DNA from: Chitinophagaceae bacterium
GTDB lineage: Bacteria > Bacteroidota > Bacteroidia > Chitinophagales > Chitinophagaceae
DNA: 64,000 nucleotides
Reading direction: 5' to 3'
Assembly: GCA_016721725.1 (NCBI GenBank)
Contig: JADKHN010000002.1
Location: forward strand, 181,632-245,631
This document shows, piece by piece, positions 35,124-44,437 of this stretch (the first letter of the stretch is position 1; each line of letters starts with the position of its first letter). Position numbers and translations under genes: made by a program. The notes beneath the pieces are model-generated. The model did no database searches, was not told the origin of the DNA, and was given only the letters and a program-made list of their open reading frames with translations.

Positions 35124-36113
35124 TTATTTCGGTTCCTTAAAACATTCACTGATCAGTGCGCTGTAAAACTCTTTTAAAGTCCAGCCCATGGCCCTCACCT
35201 GCTGGGGAACAATGCTGGCTTCACTTTGGCCCGGCACCGTGTTGATCTCCAGCAGGAAGGGATCGCCTGACTTCTCATCCCGGATGAAATCCATCCTGAC
35301 AATGCCGTTGCAGTTGAATAATGCATAGGCCTTCCGGGCTTCCTCCCTGATCTTTTCCGCTACCGCTTCCTCCACCTTCGCCGGGGTGATCTCATCACTG
35401 GCGCCCTCGTATTTGGCTTCGTAATCGAAGAATTCCTTTTTAGGGATGATCTCGGTAATGGGCAGGGTGATCACTTCGCCCTTCGACCGGAATACACCAA
35501 TGGTGAATTCCCGTCCGGCAATGAATTCCTCTACCAGCACCTGGTCATCTTCCGCGAAGGCTTTTTGCAGGGCAGCCGGCAGTTCAGCGGCCGTCTTCAC
35601 TTTGCTCATGCCGATGCTGCTGCCCCCGTTATTGGGTTTTACAAAGACCGGCAGGGCCAGTTCCGCCAGGATCATATCCGCGTCAACCGGCTGGTCCCTG
35701 AACAGGTGCATCGACCGGGCCACCTTCATACCTGCAAAAGCGGCTACCGCTACGGTGTATCTTTTATTGAACGTGAGGGCTGAAGTAGCGGCATCACAGG
35801 AAGTATAGGGTATGTGCAGGCAATCAAAATAGCCCTGCAGTTTGCCATCCTCACCCGGGGTACCGTGCAAGCCGACCAGTACGGCATCGAATCGTATTTT
35901 TTCACCGTTCAGGGTAATGGAAAAATCATTCTTATCTACCGGTACCTGGTCGATATCGTTGCCCATGTAGTACCAACCGTTCGGGTTGATGTCGATCTTA
36001 TAATGATCCCATAGTTCCGTGTCAATATGCCGTTCAATGGAAATGGCGCTTTTATAAGAGATCACCGCCTCGCCCGAATAACCGCCCGTAACCAGGGCTA
36101 TTTTTTTCTTCAT
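35124..36113 (-). CDS. ddl: D-alanine--D-alanine ligase
   Basis: ATP-grasp enzyme making the D-Ala-D-Ala terminus of peptidoglycan precursors; cytosolic. The 329-residue protein has the N-terminal GGYSGEAVIS (about 8-17), the GLHGTPGEDGKLQG loop, the ATP-binding NNGGSSIGMSKV, VEEFIAGREFT, and the C-terminal LLEINTVPGQSEASIVPQQ with the Mg2+-binding Glu and Asn. All are typical. It heads a short operon with the PASTA protein and rhodanese. Confidence 0.95.
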   Translation of the reverse strand: MKKKIALVTGGYSGEAVISYKSAISIERHIDTELWDHYKIDINPNGWYYMGNDIDQVPVDKNDFSITLNGEKIRFDAVLVGLHGTPGEDGKLQGYFDCLHIPYTSCDAATSALTFNKRYTVAVAAFAGMKVARSMHLFRDQPVDADMILAELALPVFVKPNNGGSSIGMSKVKTAAELPAALQKAFAEDDQVLVEEFIAGREFTIGVFRSKGEVITLPITEIIPKKEFFDYEAKYEGASDEITPAKVEEAVAEKIREEARKAYALFNCNGIVRMDFIRDEKSGDPFLLEINTVPGQSEASIVPQQVRAMGWTLKEFYSALISECFKEPK

Positions 36114-36250
36114 GCTGTTGAGCAGGATTGTTTAGACAAAGAAACGAAAATTAATGAGCTGTTTCATGATTAAGAATGGCTCGTTCGGAATACCGTTATG
36201 TTTAACATTTCATCAACATCAAAATGCCGATCCCGCAGATCAGTGAAAGA

Positions 36251-36342
36251 ACCTCCAACTTCCAACCTCCAACTGCAAATTTATCCTCTGTAGCTTTAGC
36301 GAAAGAGGACCTTCAACCTTCAACTTCCAACTCATCACTCAT
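36251..36342 (-). repeat. Intergenic 7-bp-period arrays upstream of ddl
   Basis: Two short stretches, 36251-36283 (CTTCCAA, CCTCCAA, CTGCAAA) and 36309-36342 (CCTTCAA, CTTCCAA, CTCATCA), have a period of seven. The second overlaps the stop of the next gene. Confidence 0.65.
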
Positions 36343-36643
36343 TCCCGATCCCTTCATTCCCTGAATCCAGGATATATTTCCAGCTGCCATCGGATTGTTT
36401 TTTCCAGATGCTGACATAGTTTCCATACATCAGGGTGTCCTTGTCCGCCGGACGCAAAGCATATACCCCGTAGGTAAAACCCAATTCGCCGGAAAGGGCA
36501 ACTTGTCCGCCCTTGGGTTCCCACTTCAAGACATAGTTGCTGTCGTTCTGGGTCTCTTCCGGGTTGGTCTTTTCCTTCTTATCAAAGAAACGGCAGGAGA
36601 AGACCAGGGAACTGGCTAAAAATAAAAGGATCAATCGGTTCAT
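36335..36643 (-). CDS. Small DUF4440/SnoaL-like lipoprotein
   Basis: Lipoprotein of 102 residues from the ATG at 36643, with lipobox VFSC (Cys17). After a linker, the C-terminal 65 residues (GELGFTYGVYALR, then GNYVSIWKKQSDGSWKYILD) match the second half of the DUF4440/NTF2-like fold, in which the TYG and W-x-W-K-Y strands line a cone-shaped pocket. The first half of that fold is missing or much shortened, so the domain may be a trimmed version. Function unknown. Confidence 0.7.
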   Translation of the reverse strand: MNRLILLFLASSLVFSCRFFDKKEKTNPEETQNDSNYVLKWEPKGGQVALSGELGFTYGVYALRPADKDTLMYGNYVSIWKKQSDGSWKYILDSGNEGIGNE

Positions 36644-36770
36644 GCGACAAATTAAATAATCAGTTCGGATACAAAAAGGCGAAAGTATTTTTGAAATACC
36701 CTCGCCATTAGAGCAGGAAATATCACCTGCCTTGAAAGGCATTACGCCTTAAAAAAATCTTTTACCGGCC

Positions 36771-37118
36771 TTAGATATGCATCCGGCCTTTCTTGGCCAT
36801 CAGGTCATCGACCGTCTCCTGGTACATCTCGTCAGGTACACAGCAGTCCACCGGGCAAACCGCGGCGCACTGGGGTTCCTCATGGAATCCCTGGCACTCC
36901 GTACACTTATTGGGAACGATATAATACACATCCATGCTCAATGGCGCATTGCGCTGGTCGGCGTCAACCTGCGTTCCGTCCATCAGGGCAAACATCCCTT
37001 TTACCGTTGTTCCGTCAGAAACCGCCCATTCAACGCCACCCTCATAGATCGCGTTATTGGGACATTCGGGCTCACAGGCACCGCAATTGATACATTCTTC
37101 AGTGATCTTTATAGCCAT
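36771..37118 (-). CDS. Dicluster 4Fe-4S ferredoxin
   Basis: Small electron carrier of 115 residues with two 4Fe-4S clusters. The first motif is CINCGACEPECP (C-x2-C-x2-C-x3-C), the second CTECQGFHEEPQCAAVCP, with an eight-residue insert as in Allochromatium-type ferredoxins. A 35-residue segment between the clusters (about 30-65) is longer than in simple bacterial ferredoxins. It is divergent from the acyl-CoA reductase gene, a pairing I recognise from many Bacteroidota. Whether it donates electrons to that enzyme or to another partner is not known. Confidence 0.92.
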   Translation of the reverse strand: MAIKITEECINCGACEPECPNNAIYEGGVEWAVSDGTTVKGMFALMDGTQVDADQRNAPLSMDVYYIVPNKCTECQGFHEEPQCAAVCPVDCCVPDEMYQETVDDLMAKKGRMHI

Positions 37119-37180
37119 CCTTCGTAATTTTGATTTTATCCTAGCCCAAAATCAGGCAAGTGCAATTTAATAATAACCTC

Positions 37181-38176
37181 ATGAATTTACAAAAACGAAT
37201 TGACATATTAGTTCAATTGGGCAACTATCTGGCCGAAAATATTGCAGAATGGCAGGCAGTAAAATCCCGGGCAAGCGCCGCCAACGGCTGGTTCACGGAA
37301 GTTTTCATCGACGAAGCCACCAACAGGATCGTGAGTGCTTACCTTCAGAAGGAAAAGCTCGAAAACTGGGCTCGTCATTATCACCTGGATGACAATATCG
37401 TACCCCGGAACACCGGGTTGGTCATGGCCGGGAACATCCCCCTGGTGGGCTTTCATGATTTTCTGTGCGTATTCATCAGCGGACACCGGCAAACCATCAA
37501 GCCCTCTTCCAAAGACGATATCCTGTTGCGCCACCTGGTTGACAAGATGACCGAATGGGAGGCCTCCACCACCAGACACATCTCTTTCTCGGAAATGCTG
37601 AAAGGCTGTGACGCCTATATCGCAACCGGCAGCAATAATTCAGCCCGGTATTTTGAACATTATTTTTCCAGGTACCCGAATATCATCCGTCGCAACCGGA
37701 CTTCCGTGGCGATCCTGGACGGAAGCGAAACGGCTGACGAACTGAATAACCTGTCGGATGACATCCACCTGTATTTTGGACTGGGTTGCCGGAATGTCAC
37801 CAAAATATTCGTTCCCCGTGAATACGATTTCATTCCCCTGCTCAACAGTTTCAACCGGTACGCTTATTTCGCGGACCACTATAAATACAAGAATAATTAC
37901 GATTATCAATTGTCCATCGCCCTGCTGAACAATATCAAATACATGACCAATGGAAGCACCTTGCTGATCGAAAATGAAGGGCTATTTTCGGCCATCAGCC
38001 AGTTACATTACGGCTTTTATACGGATACAACCGGGCTTCTCAACAGTTTAAGGGCGGATGATTCGGTTCAATGCATCCTGGGTAAGGGGGGACTCCCTTT
38101 CGGGAGCGCACAGGCGCCCGGTCTCATGGATTATGCCGACGGGGTGGATACGATGCAGTTCCTCCTGACCATCTGA
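37181..38176 (+). CDS. LuxC-type acyl-CoA reductase
   Basis: Acyl-CoA/acyl-protein reductase (PF05893) of 331 residues from ATG 37181; a GTG at 37160 would add seven residues. Conserved parts include GLVMAGNIPLVGFHDFLCVF (about 75-95, nucleotide-binding loop), the KPSSKDDILLRHLV block, and FGLGCRNVTKIFVPREYDF with the likely catalytic Cys. In luminous bacteria LuxC reduces activated fatty acids to aldehydes; non-luminous Bacteroidota carry this shorter homologue with an unassigned role. It is divergent from the ferredoxin gene. Confidence 0.85.
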   Translation: MNLQKRIDILVQLGNYLAENIAEWQAVKSRASAANGWFTEVFIDEATNRIVSAYLQKEKLENWARHYHLDDNIVPRNTGLVMAGNIPLVGFHDFLCVFISGHRQTIKPSSKDDILLRHLVDKMTEWEASTTRHISFSEMLKGCDAYIATGSNNSARYFEHYFSRYPNIIRRNRTSVAILDGSETADELNNLSDDIHLYFGLGCRNVTKIFVPREYDFIPLLNSFNRYAYFADHYKYKNNYDYQLSIALLNNIKYMTNGSTLLIENEGLFSAISQLHYGFYTDTTGLLNSLRADDSVQCILGKGGLPFGSAQAPGLMDYADGVDTMQFLLTI

Positions 38177-38340
38177 TCGATCTACGAAATTCTTCCTAAT
38201 TAACTGTTAAAGATGACAGGAGATAAATCTCAAATTGTCAGTTCTTCGTTATTTTGTAGCGTCAGGCACGGGAGTTGATATCCTTCCGGATAGGGTTCTC
38301 CTCCCTGATTATGTTAACGAATAAAAAAAATAAAAAAAAG

Positions 38341-39882
38341 ATGAAACTGAAACAAGTCTTATTCACTGTTGCCATCAGTGCGGTTACCACCCTGGCCATG
38401 ATCTGGGGTTACGGCACTTTTTTCAAGAAGAATAATGCTTATGCCGGACAGGAACCCGGTGTCATGCCCGCCAATTACAAATACGCGGGACTGCTCGACG
38501 GAAATACTCCGCCTCCCGGCAACCTCGATTTTACCGGCCCTTCTGCTGCCGCTACACCGGCGGTGGTCCACATCAAGACAAAGACCAATGCCAAGCAGGT
38601 AAGCAATAACCTGCCCAGGAACAACCAACGGCAGAATCCGTTTACCGATCTTTTCGGCAATGACGAATTCTTCAACCAGTTCTTTGGCCAGCGTAATAAT
38701 ATCATTCCCGAACAAAGGGCATCCGGTTCTGGTGTGATCATCAGCGACGATGGGTATATCGTGACCAACAACCACGTTGTGGAGAATGCGGATGTGATCG
38801 ATGTCACCCTCAGCAACAAGAAATCCTATAAGGCCAAAGTGATCGGCACCGATCCATCTTATGACCTGGCCGTGATCAAGGTGGAAGCGGCAGGCTTGCC
38901 CTTCCTCTTATATGGCAATTCAGATGACATCAAGATCGGGCAATGGGTCCTGGCCATCGGTTACCCGCTCAACCTGGAGACCACGGTCACCGCAGGCATC
39001 ATCAGCGCCAAATCGCGGAGCCTCGGACTCAATAAAGACAAGAATGGCGATACCCGTTCGGGCGTTGAATCCTTCATACAGACCGATGCCGCCGTGAACA
39101 TGGGCAACAGCGGCGGAGCCCTGATCACAACCGACGGGAAACTGATCGGCATCAACTCGGCCATCGCCTCTCCCACCGGATATTATTCAGGCTACTCCTA
39201 TGCCATACCGGTCAATATCGTGAAAAAAGTGGTGGACGATCTGATCAAATACGGCAGCGTGCAAAGGGGTTTCCTCGGGCTCAAATTCGTCAATGCCAGC
39301 GACTATACCGAAGATGAGAAGAAAAGACTCGGCATCCCCGTTAATGCGGAAGGCATCTATATCCAGGAAGTGCCAATGGATGGCGGAGCGTATGCCGCCG
39401 GTCTCCGCAAGGGAGACGTGATCAAAAAGATCGACGGGACCGAGATCGGCAACGGGGCGGAGATGCAGGAACTGATCAGCAGGCACAAGCCCGGGGATAA
39501 AGTACCGGTCACCTATACCCGCAACGGTTCTGAGAACACGGTGAATGTCATACTCAAAAACAAGGCCGGCAACTATGAAGTGGTCAAGGCCGACCTGGCC
39601 GCTGACGCATTGGGCGCCGACCTGGTTACCCTGGATGGGAAAAAGGCCCGTGAATATGGTATCACCGGCGGCGTCGTGGTAAAAAAGATCAATGAAGGCG
39701 CTTTGAACGACCAGACCCGCATGAAGGATGGTTTCGTGATCATGAAAGTGAACGATAAAGCGGTCAAATCAGTGGAAGAATTAAAAGCCGCCATCGGATC
39801 ATCCCGCGAAGTGACGATCAGTGGGTTCTACCCCGGTTATGATGGCATCTATGAATATCCTCTCTCCCTGGGTGATGAATAA
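38341..39882 (+). CDS. HtrA/DegP-type periplasmic serine protease
   Basis: Envelope protease/chaperone of 513 residues from ATG 38341 (MKLKQVLFTVAIS); ATGs upstream in the same frame exist at 38311. An N-terminal signal anchor (about 5-25) is followed by the trypsin-like domain with His in VTNNHVVENAD, Asp in DPSYDLAVIKV and Ser in NMGNSGGAL. Two PDZ domains follow (about 270-370 and 400-500), the first with GAYAAGLRKGDVI. All three catalytic residues are present. It degrades misfolded envelope proteins. A terminator follows. Confidence 0.93.
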   Translation: MKLKQVLFTVAISAVTTLAMIWGYGTFFKKNNAYAGQEPGVMPANYKYAGLLDGNTPPPGNLDFTGPSAAATPAVVHIKTKTNAKQVSNNLPRNNQRQNPFTDLFGNDEFFNQFFGQRNNIIPEQRASGSGVIISDDGYIVTNNHVVENADVIDVTLSNKKSYKAKVIGTDPSYDLAVIKVEAAGLPFLLYGNSDDIKIGQWVLAIGYPLNLETTVTAGIISAKSRSLGLNKDKNGDTRSGVESFIQTDAAVNMGNSGGALITTDGKLIGINSAIASPTGYYSGYSYAIPVNIVKKVVDDLIKYGSVQRGFLGLKFVNASDYTEDEKKRLGIPVNAEGIYIQEVPMDGGAYAAGLRKGDVIKKIDGTEIGNGAEMQELISRHKPGDKVPVTYTRNGSENTVNVILKNKAGNYEVVKADLAADALGADLVTLDGKKAREYGITGGVVVKKINEGALNDQTRMKDGFVIMKVNDKAVKSVEELKAAIGSSREVTISGFYPGYDGIYEYPLSLGDE

Positions 39883-39900
39883 AACTTAACGCTATTTATC

Positions 39901-39930
39901 AAAGGGCGGCCGAAGGGTTGCCCTTTTTTA
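39901..39930 (+). terminator. Terminator between htrA-like and amylase genes
   Basis: AAAGGGC (39901-39907) pairs with GCCCTTT (39920-39926) and a T-run follows. It lies between convergent genes and overlaps the amylase stop codon. Confidence 0.8.
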
Positions 39931-41226
39931 TGGCCCGGTCTTTTCCCATACCTGGTGATCCCAGGGTTTTAAGTCGAAGCTGCAGGCGCCGGACAGTTGC
40001 TGTTCCACCTGGCTGAACAATTCCCGGTAATTCCCTTCAGTAAAGTATTCCGTCGGATCTACCCGCAACTCCTGCCCGCTTAGATTGAGCAAGACCCATA
40101 CTTCATCCTTCGAATTCTTTCTCAAATATACCAGTACCTCATCCTCCTGGTTGGTGTTCACCAGCCTGGTTTCAGATCCCGGGATCGTTTGATCCAGTGC
40201 GGAATTGTTTTTACGGAAAGACAGGATTGTCCCATAAAAAACGGATAACCCGGTTCCCTGCTCCCAGGGTAAAACCTCTTTCTCAAAGAATTCGAGACGC
40301 TTCCGGTTGGGTATCTCTTGTCCGCTGTAGATGAGGGGGATCCCCGGCCACATGACACTGAAAACCGCCAACGCCTTTGCGGCCTCCCCGTATTTTTCGT
40401 ATTCGGTGCCATTCCAGCTATTCTCGTCATGGTTACTGGTGAACCAGGCGTTGAATGTGCCGGGTGATCTGCATTCTTCATATTGATACAATACCTCCCG
40501 CAGGTTCCCCATAGCTGAATTCCCTTTACAAAACGCTTCGGTCCTGTGCATCCAGGTCCAGGTATAGGCGGCATCAAAGGCCTGGTAATAATCCGGGTGG
40601 TCGATGGGATCGAACTCCCCGAACCAGAACAGGGTTTTCTCTTTTTCCAGTTCCTGGCGCGCTTCCATCCAGAAATCCAGCCGGACCCAGAAAGCCAGGT
40701 CGCAGCGAAAACCGTCGATCCCGAATTCCCTCACCCAAAAGGACATGGCATCGATCATCGCCCTGCGCAACGACGGGTTATCGTAATTGAGTTCGATGAT
40801 ATCGTCCATGCCGCTGGCCGCTTTGAAATCATGTGTAGCCTCATCGATGAGATAATAGTCCGGGTTGGTCCGGGTCCAGGTATGATCCCATCCGGTGTGA
40901 TTGGCCACCCAATCGATGATCACTTTGAAACCCATGTCCCTGGCCATCTTGAACAGATCCTGGCATTCCCCGATCGTACCGAATTCGGGATTGACGGAAC
41001 AGTAATCACTGCAGGCATAATAACTGCCCAGGCCGCCTTTCCGGTTTTTTTGTGAAATGGGTGTCAATGGCATGAACCAGAGTATCTCAATGCCCATTTC
41101 CCTGAGGCGGGGCAGATGTTCGCTAAAGGCACGGAAACTGCCTTCGGAAGTATACTGCCTGAGATTGACCTCATAGATATTGCTTTGAGCAAGTCCTTCT
41201 ATTTTCAGGAATGTATTGCTGATCAT
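39928..41226 (-). CDS. GH13 alpha-amylase family glycosidase
   Basis: Alpha-glucan-active enzyme of 432 residues from the ATG at 41226. The GH13 regions are intact: region I IIDWVANHTGWDH, region II GIDGFRCDLAFW (nucleophile Asp), region III WFGEFD (acid/base Glu) and region IV FTSNHDENSW (stabilising Asp). No signal peptide is seen, so it is probably cytosolic, acting on maltooligosaccharides or glycogen-derived chains. A short beta-sandwich domain ends the protein. It is divergent from ispH. Exact specificity cannot be read from sequence. Confidence 0.88.
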   Translation of the reverse strand: MISNTFLKIEGLAQSNIYEVNLRQYTSEGSFRAFSEHLPRLREMGIEILWFMPLTPISQKNRKGGLGSYYACSDYCSVNPEFGTIGECQDLFKMARDMGFKVIIDWVANHTGWDHTWTRTNPDYYLIDEATHDFKAASGMDDIIELNYDNPSLRRAMIDAMSFWVREFGIDGFRCDLAFWVRLDFWMEARQELEKEKTLFWFGEFDPIDHPDYYQAFDAAYTWTWMHRTEAFCKGNSAMGNLREVLYQYEECRSPGTFNAWFTSNHDENSWNGTEYEKYGEAAKALAVFSVMWPGIPLIYSGQEIPNRKRLEFFEKEVLPWEQGTGLSVFYGTILSFRKNNSALDQTIPGSETRLVNTNQEDEVLVYLRKNSKDEVWVLLNLSGQELRVDPTEYFTEGNYRELFSQVEQQLSGACSFDLKPWDHQVWEKTGP

Positions 41227-41312
41227 ATGTTCGGTTGGTTGGAATGGAACAGACTTCAAATGTAATACAGGAATATCGAATAAGTTCAGGACCGGAAAAC
41301 CTTGCCAAATTG

Positions 41313-41320
41313 TACCTTTG
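41313..41320 (+). promoter_or_regulatory. Candidate -7 box of ispH
   Basis: TACCTTTG matches TAnnTTTG and lies 17 bp before the ATG at 41338, predicting a very short leader. A good -33 box is lacking. Confidence 0.5.
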
Positions 41321-41337
41321 CCTATTATTGGAAATAC

Positions 41338-42564
41338 ATGAAGCAATTTAATGTTCCCATCATATACCGTAGCCCGCTGATCGCCGCGATCAAGAACAAG
41401 CGGAAGGAACAGGATAAGATGAAGAAGGATTTCAGCCCCACCCTGTTGGATTTCGGCCCTTTACAGATCTACCTCGCCCGTCACTTCGGGTTTTGTTACG
41501 GGGTGGAGAACGCGATCGAGATCGCCTTCCAGACCATCGAGGAAAACCCGGGTAAACGGATCTTCTTATTGAGCGAGATGATCCATAATCCACAGGTGAA
41601 CGCCGATCTCATGGATCGTGGTGTTCAGTTCTTACAAGATACCCACGGGAACCAGGTGATCCCTTTTGAATCACTGACCCGGGAGGATGTGGTCATCATC
41701 CCGGCCTTTGGCACAACGCTGACCATTGAAGAAAAACTGGAATCCATCGGTATTCCCACCAAAAAATACAATACGACCTGTCCATTCGTTGAAAAAGTTT
41801 GGAACCGAAGCGAACAGATCGCCCGAAATAATTATACCGTTGTGGTTCATGGCAAACCTTCCCATGAGGAGACCCGGGCTACCTTCTCCCATGCCGCGGC
41901 CAGCGCACCCACGATCATTGTCAAGGATATGGATGAGGCCGTTTTACTGGGCGAATACATTACCGGCAAGAAGGATATGGACTCTTTTTACGAGGCCTTT
42001 AACAGCAGGTTGTCTCCGGGATTTGATGCAAAAAAAGACCTGAAGAAGATCGGGGTGGTGAACCAGACCACCATGCTGGCCAGCCATACCCAGGCCATCG
42101 CCGATTATTTGAAAGAAGTGATGATCGACCATTACGGGCTAACAGATGAAACCATCGCGGATCATTTTGCGGAAACCAGGGATACCTTATGTTATGCCAC
42201 CAATGATAACCAGTCGGCCGTTTATGGTTTGCTGGAAATACCTGCCGACCTGGCCATCGTCGTAGGAGGCTATAACAGCAGCAATACCTCGCATCTCGTT
42301 GAATTATGTGAACAAAGGATATCCACCTTTTTCATCAGTTCGGAAGAAAAGATCATCTCCGACCGGGAGATCAGGCATTATAATTTCCATAACCGCTCAG
42401 AGATCGTAACGGAAGGTTTCTTACCCGAAAACAGGCCATTGAGGATCCTGATGACCAGTGGCGCCAGTTGCCCGGATGCCCTGGTGGAAGGAGTGATCAA
42501 TAAACTGGTCTCCTTTTTCCCCGTGACCACAAGCCCGGAAAGGATCCTGGCGCATTTTCAATAA
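41338..42564 (+). CDS. ispH: 4-hydroxy-3-methylbut-2-enyl diphosphate reductase (long form)
   Basis: Iron-sulfur enzyme for the last step of the MEP isoprenoid pathway, producing IPP and DMAPP; cytosolic. The three cluster-binding cysteines appear in HFGFCYGVENA (about 52), NTTCPFVEKVW (about 147) and SGASCPDALVE (about 380). At 408 residues it is the longer Bacteroidota/cyanobacterial-type form, with an N-terminal extension and an insertion relative to the 310-residue E. coli protein. I chose the ATG at 41338 (MKQFNVPIIY). Confidence 0.94.
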   Translation: MKQFNVPIIYRSPLIAAIKNKRKEQDKMKKDFSPTLLDFGPLQIYLARHFGFCYGVENAIEIAFQTIEENPGKRIFLLSEMIHNPQVNADLMDRGVQFLQDTHGNQVIPFESLTREDVVIIPAFGTTLTIEEKLESIGIPTKKYNTTCPFVEKVWNRSEQIARNNYTVVVHGKPSHEETRATFSHAAASAPTIIVKDMDEAVLLGEYITGKKDMDSFYEAFNSRLSPGFDAKKDLKKIGVVNQTTMLASHTQAIADYLKEVMIDHYGLTDETIADHFAETRDTLCYATNDNQSAVYGLLEIPADLAIVVGGYNSSNTSHLVELCEQRISTFFISSEEKIISDREIRHYNFHNRSEIVTEGFLPENRPLRILMTSGASCPDALVEGVINKLVSFFPVTTSPERILAHFQ

Positions 42565-42586
42565 AAAAGCCTTGCCCTCAGGCAAG
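42563..42586 (-). terminator. Terminator of the 42621 surface-protein gene
   Basis: CTTGCC-CTCA-GGCAAG (42571-42586) is followed on the minus strand by a U-run (A-run 42563-42568) that touches the ispH stop. Confidence 0.75.
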
Positions 42587-42620
42587 ACCGTTATGGTAAA
42601 GAAGCCAATGAATTTATTGA

Positions 42621-43712
42621 TTATTCCTTCATGAGTTTGGTCTTCATACTGCGGTGATCACCGATCACTTCCAGGAAATACATGCCGCCCGGTAATTCAG
42701 CAACCTGCTGGACCACGATATTGTTCTCCCCTTTCTGGAGGTCGGCCATTTGAGTCCTGACCACAACTCCTGAACTGTTGATGACCCGTATGGTGATCTG
42801 TTCAGGTTTGAGGCAGTCCAGTTTGACCTGTACCTTTTTACTGAATGGGTTGGGATAAACTACCGATACCGTAATGCCCTTGAGGTCAACGGTGAGCGTG
42901 ACCGCCTTGCTGTAGGTATAATTTCCGTCGTTATCGATCATGGCCAGGCGGTAAAAATTGGTGCCCCTTTCCGCGGAAACGTCAATATAAGAATAAGCAG
43001 TAGTTGCGTCTGCATTACCGGAAGCATAGACCCTGCCGATCTGCCTGAAATTGGTACCATCGGTACTCCTTTCAATATCAAAATGATCGATGTTGATCTC
43101 GGTGAACGTGGTCCACTTGAGCTGGATCACCCCGTTATCGTAAAAGCCGTTGAACTGATCGATCGTAAGCGGCAAAACGATACCGGGTGAAGGGATGATG
43201 CCCGCATCCAGATCGGTACGCTCAGAACCGGCTTGCAGCTGGAACAATTTCGTCCTGCCGGTGATGGGATCCGCTTTACTGCTGATCTCCTTCGATCCGT
43301 CATTCTTCAGATCCATGGCATAAGCGTGATTGGGGGGGATATTGTAAAAGCCCACCCTGAAATATTTGGAACCCGAAGCCGGAATGGCGATGTTCTCAAA
43401 ACGATACCGGCCCTTACTATCCGTGTATTGTGCGGCGATATTGCGCAAGGCAGAATCATACAGGATCACCATCACATTCGGCACACCGCTTTCATCCGCA
43501 TCCTGGATGCCGTTCTTGTTCTGGTCCAGCCACACATAATCACCTACCGCAGCGATCCCGGATCTGTCTGCGTTCGAATCGGTAACGGGGTTGACCTGTG
43601 CAATGGTTTGAACTCCGGTCAGTAAGAGAACAAGTCCTGCCAAAACGGAAATGATCCGCCCGGAAAAAGCATGTTGAAAAGCAAGTGGCCATATGGTCAT
43701 CCCGGTTCTCAC
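42621..43712 (-). CDS. T9SS-secreted protein with one SdrD B-like domain
   Basis: Surface protein of 363 residues. The N-terminal signal has hydrophobic VLAGLVLLLTGVQTIAQ (about 22-38). One SdrD B-like domain follows (about 55-155; VGDYVWLDQNKNGIQDADE, a Ca2+-binding-type loop). A linker of the LPLTIDQFNGFYDNGVIQLKW type leads to a fibronectin-like domain, and a T9SS sorting tail (VVYPNPFSKKVQV to GGMYFLEV, ending KLMKE) closes it. It starts within the end of a small membrane-protein gene (4-bp overlap). It may bind calcium and be anchored to the outer surface. Confidence 0.85.
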   Translation of the reverse strand: MRTGMTIWPLAFQHAFSGRIISVLAGLVLLLTGVQTIAQVNPVTDSNADRSGIAAVGDYVWLDQNKNGIQDADESGVPNVMVILYDSALRNIAAQYTDSKGRYRFENIAIPASGSKYFRVGFYNIPPNHAYAMDLKNDGSKEISSKADPITGRTKLFQLQAGSERTDLDAGIIPSPGIVLPLTIDQFNGFYDNGVIQLKWTTFTEINIDHFDIERSTDGTNFRQIGRVYASGNADATTAYSYIDVSAERGTNFYRLAMIDNDGNYTYSKAVTLTVDLKGITVSVVYPNPFSKKVQVKLDCLKPEQITIRVINSSGVVVRTQMADLQKGENNIVVQQVAELPGGMYFLEVIGDHRSMKTKLMKE

Positions 43713-43984
43713 GATTGCAGTGCGGGCATATTGACAGGTGATGAATATCCTGATCTCACCGGAATGGGATTGGCTGTATACGATAAGCCGGAATTTCGGC
43801 GGAACGAAACAGTATTAAAAGCAACGATGGTGGTAATTGCGATGGAGCCGATAAATAATATCGTGGATAAGGTCGGGAAGTAATACCATGAGAAAATCAG
43901 CATCACCCATACACTGATCAATTGGTGTACAGAGATACCGAAAAAGGGTTTCCTCGTTTTTACAGAGGGTAAGATTGTATTCAT
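43709..43984 (-). CDS. Small two-helix membrane protein, unknown
   Basis: A predicted 91-residue protein with two hydrophobic segments (about 20-37 and 42-58: LISVWVMLIFSWYYF and TILFIGSIAITTIV). I recognise no family. It overlaps the start of the 42621 surface-protein gene by 4 bp (ATGA), which supports real translation and coupling. The C-terminal 35 residues are polar with no clear motif. It could also be a chance open frame in a leader, so confidence is moderate. Confidence 0.45.
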   Translation of the reverse strand: MNTILPSVKTRKPFFGISVHQLISVWVMLIFSWYYFPTLSTILFIGSIAITTIVAFNTVSFRRNSGLSYTANPIPVRSGYSSPVNMPALQS

Positions 43985-44437
43985 TTTATTTTCTTTCAGA
44001 GTTACTAATCCCTGTTTCCAGGATTAATTAAGCGTCTGGCTTTTCAAATAAAAATGAATATTGGATAACTAAACGTCGGGTTTAACAGTCAGCCCAAGAA
44101 CTGAAGCATTCCGTTTGAATAAGCCAAATGGAATGATCCCGATCAGAAGGACCTGTACTGAGTGATTAAAAAATTGCTTACGCAACTAAAAATCCAACCT
44201 TGTCAATTAAGGGGAGAAAACACGTGAAAGACAGTAAAAATACTATGTTAGGGGATACAAATATATAGAAACGCTTTTGAGAATTCCAAATTAATTTGAG
44301 AGATTTTTATCAGGAAATTAAACTGATCTCAATTAAATACTCATTATCAATTACTTAGAACTCAATTTTTTTTAAAAAAAAGAGCCCCCGGTTAAGGCGG
44401 GGGACATCTTTCATTTGTGCTTGGTTATCGAACTTCT
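43985..44437. other. AT-rich intergenic region, no gene seen
   Basis: About 450 bp separate the two surface-protein genes. Apart from the terminator at 44374-44403, I see only AT-rich sequence that probably carries the promoter of the 43984 gene. No small gene or RNA is supported. Confidence 0.6.
44374..44403 (-). terminator. Terminator of the 44438 surface-protein gene
   Basis: CCCCCG (44385-44390) pairs with CGGGGG (44398-44403), and a run of eight A on the plus strand gives the U-tract on the minus strand. Confidence 0.87.

Noticed and set aside
43709..43984. Possible leader peptide rather than a gene
   Set aside because: I kept it as a low-confidence CDS because of the ATGA overlap and two hydrophobic segments, but it may be spurious.
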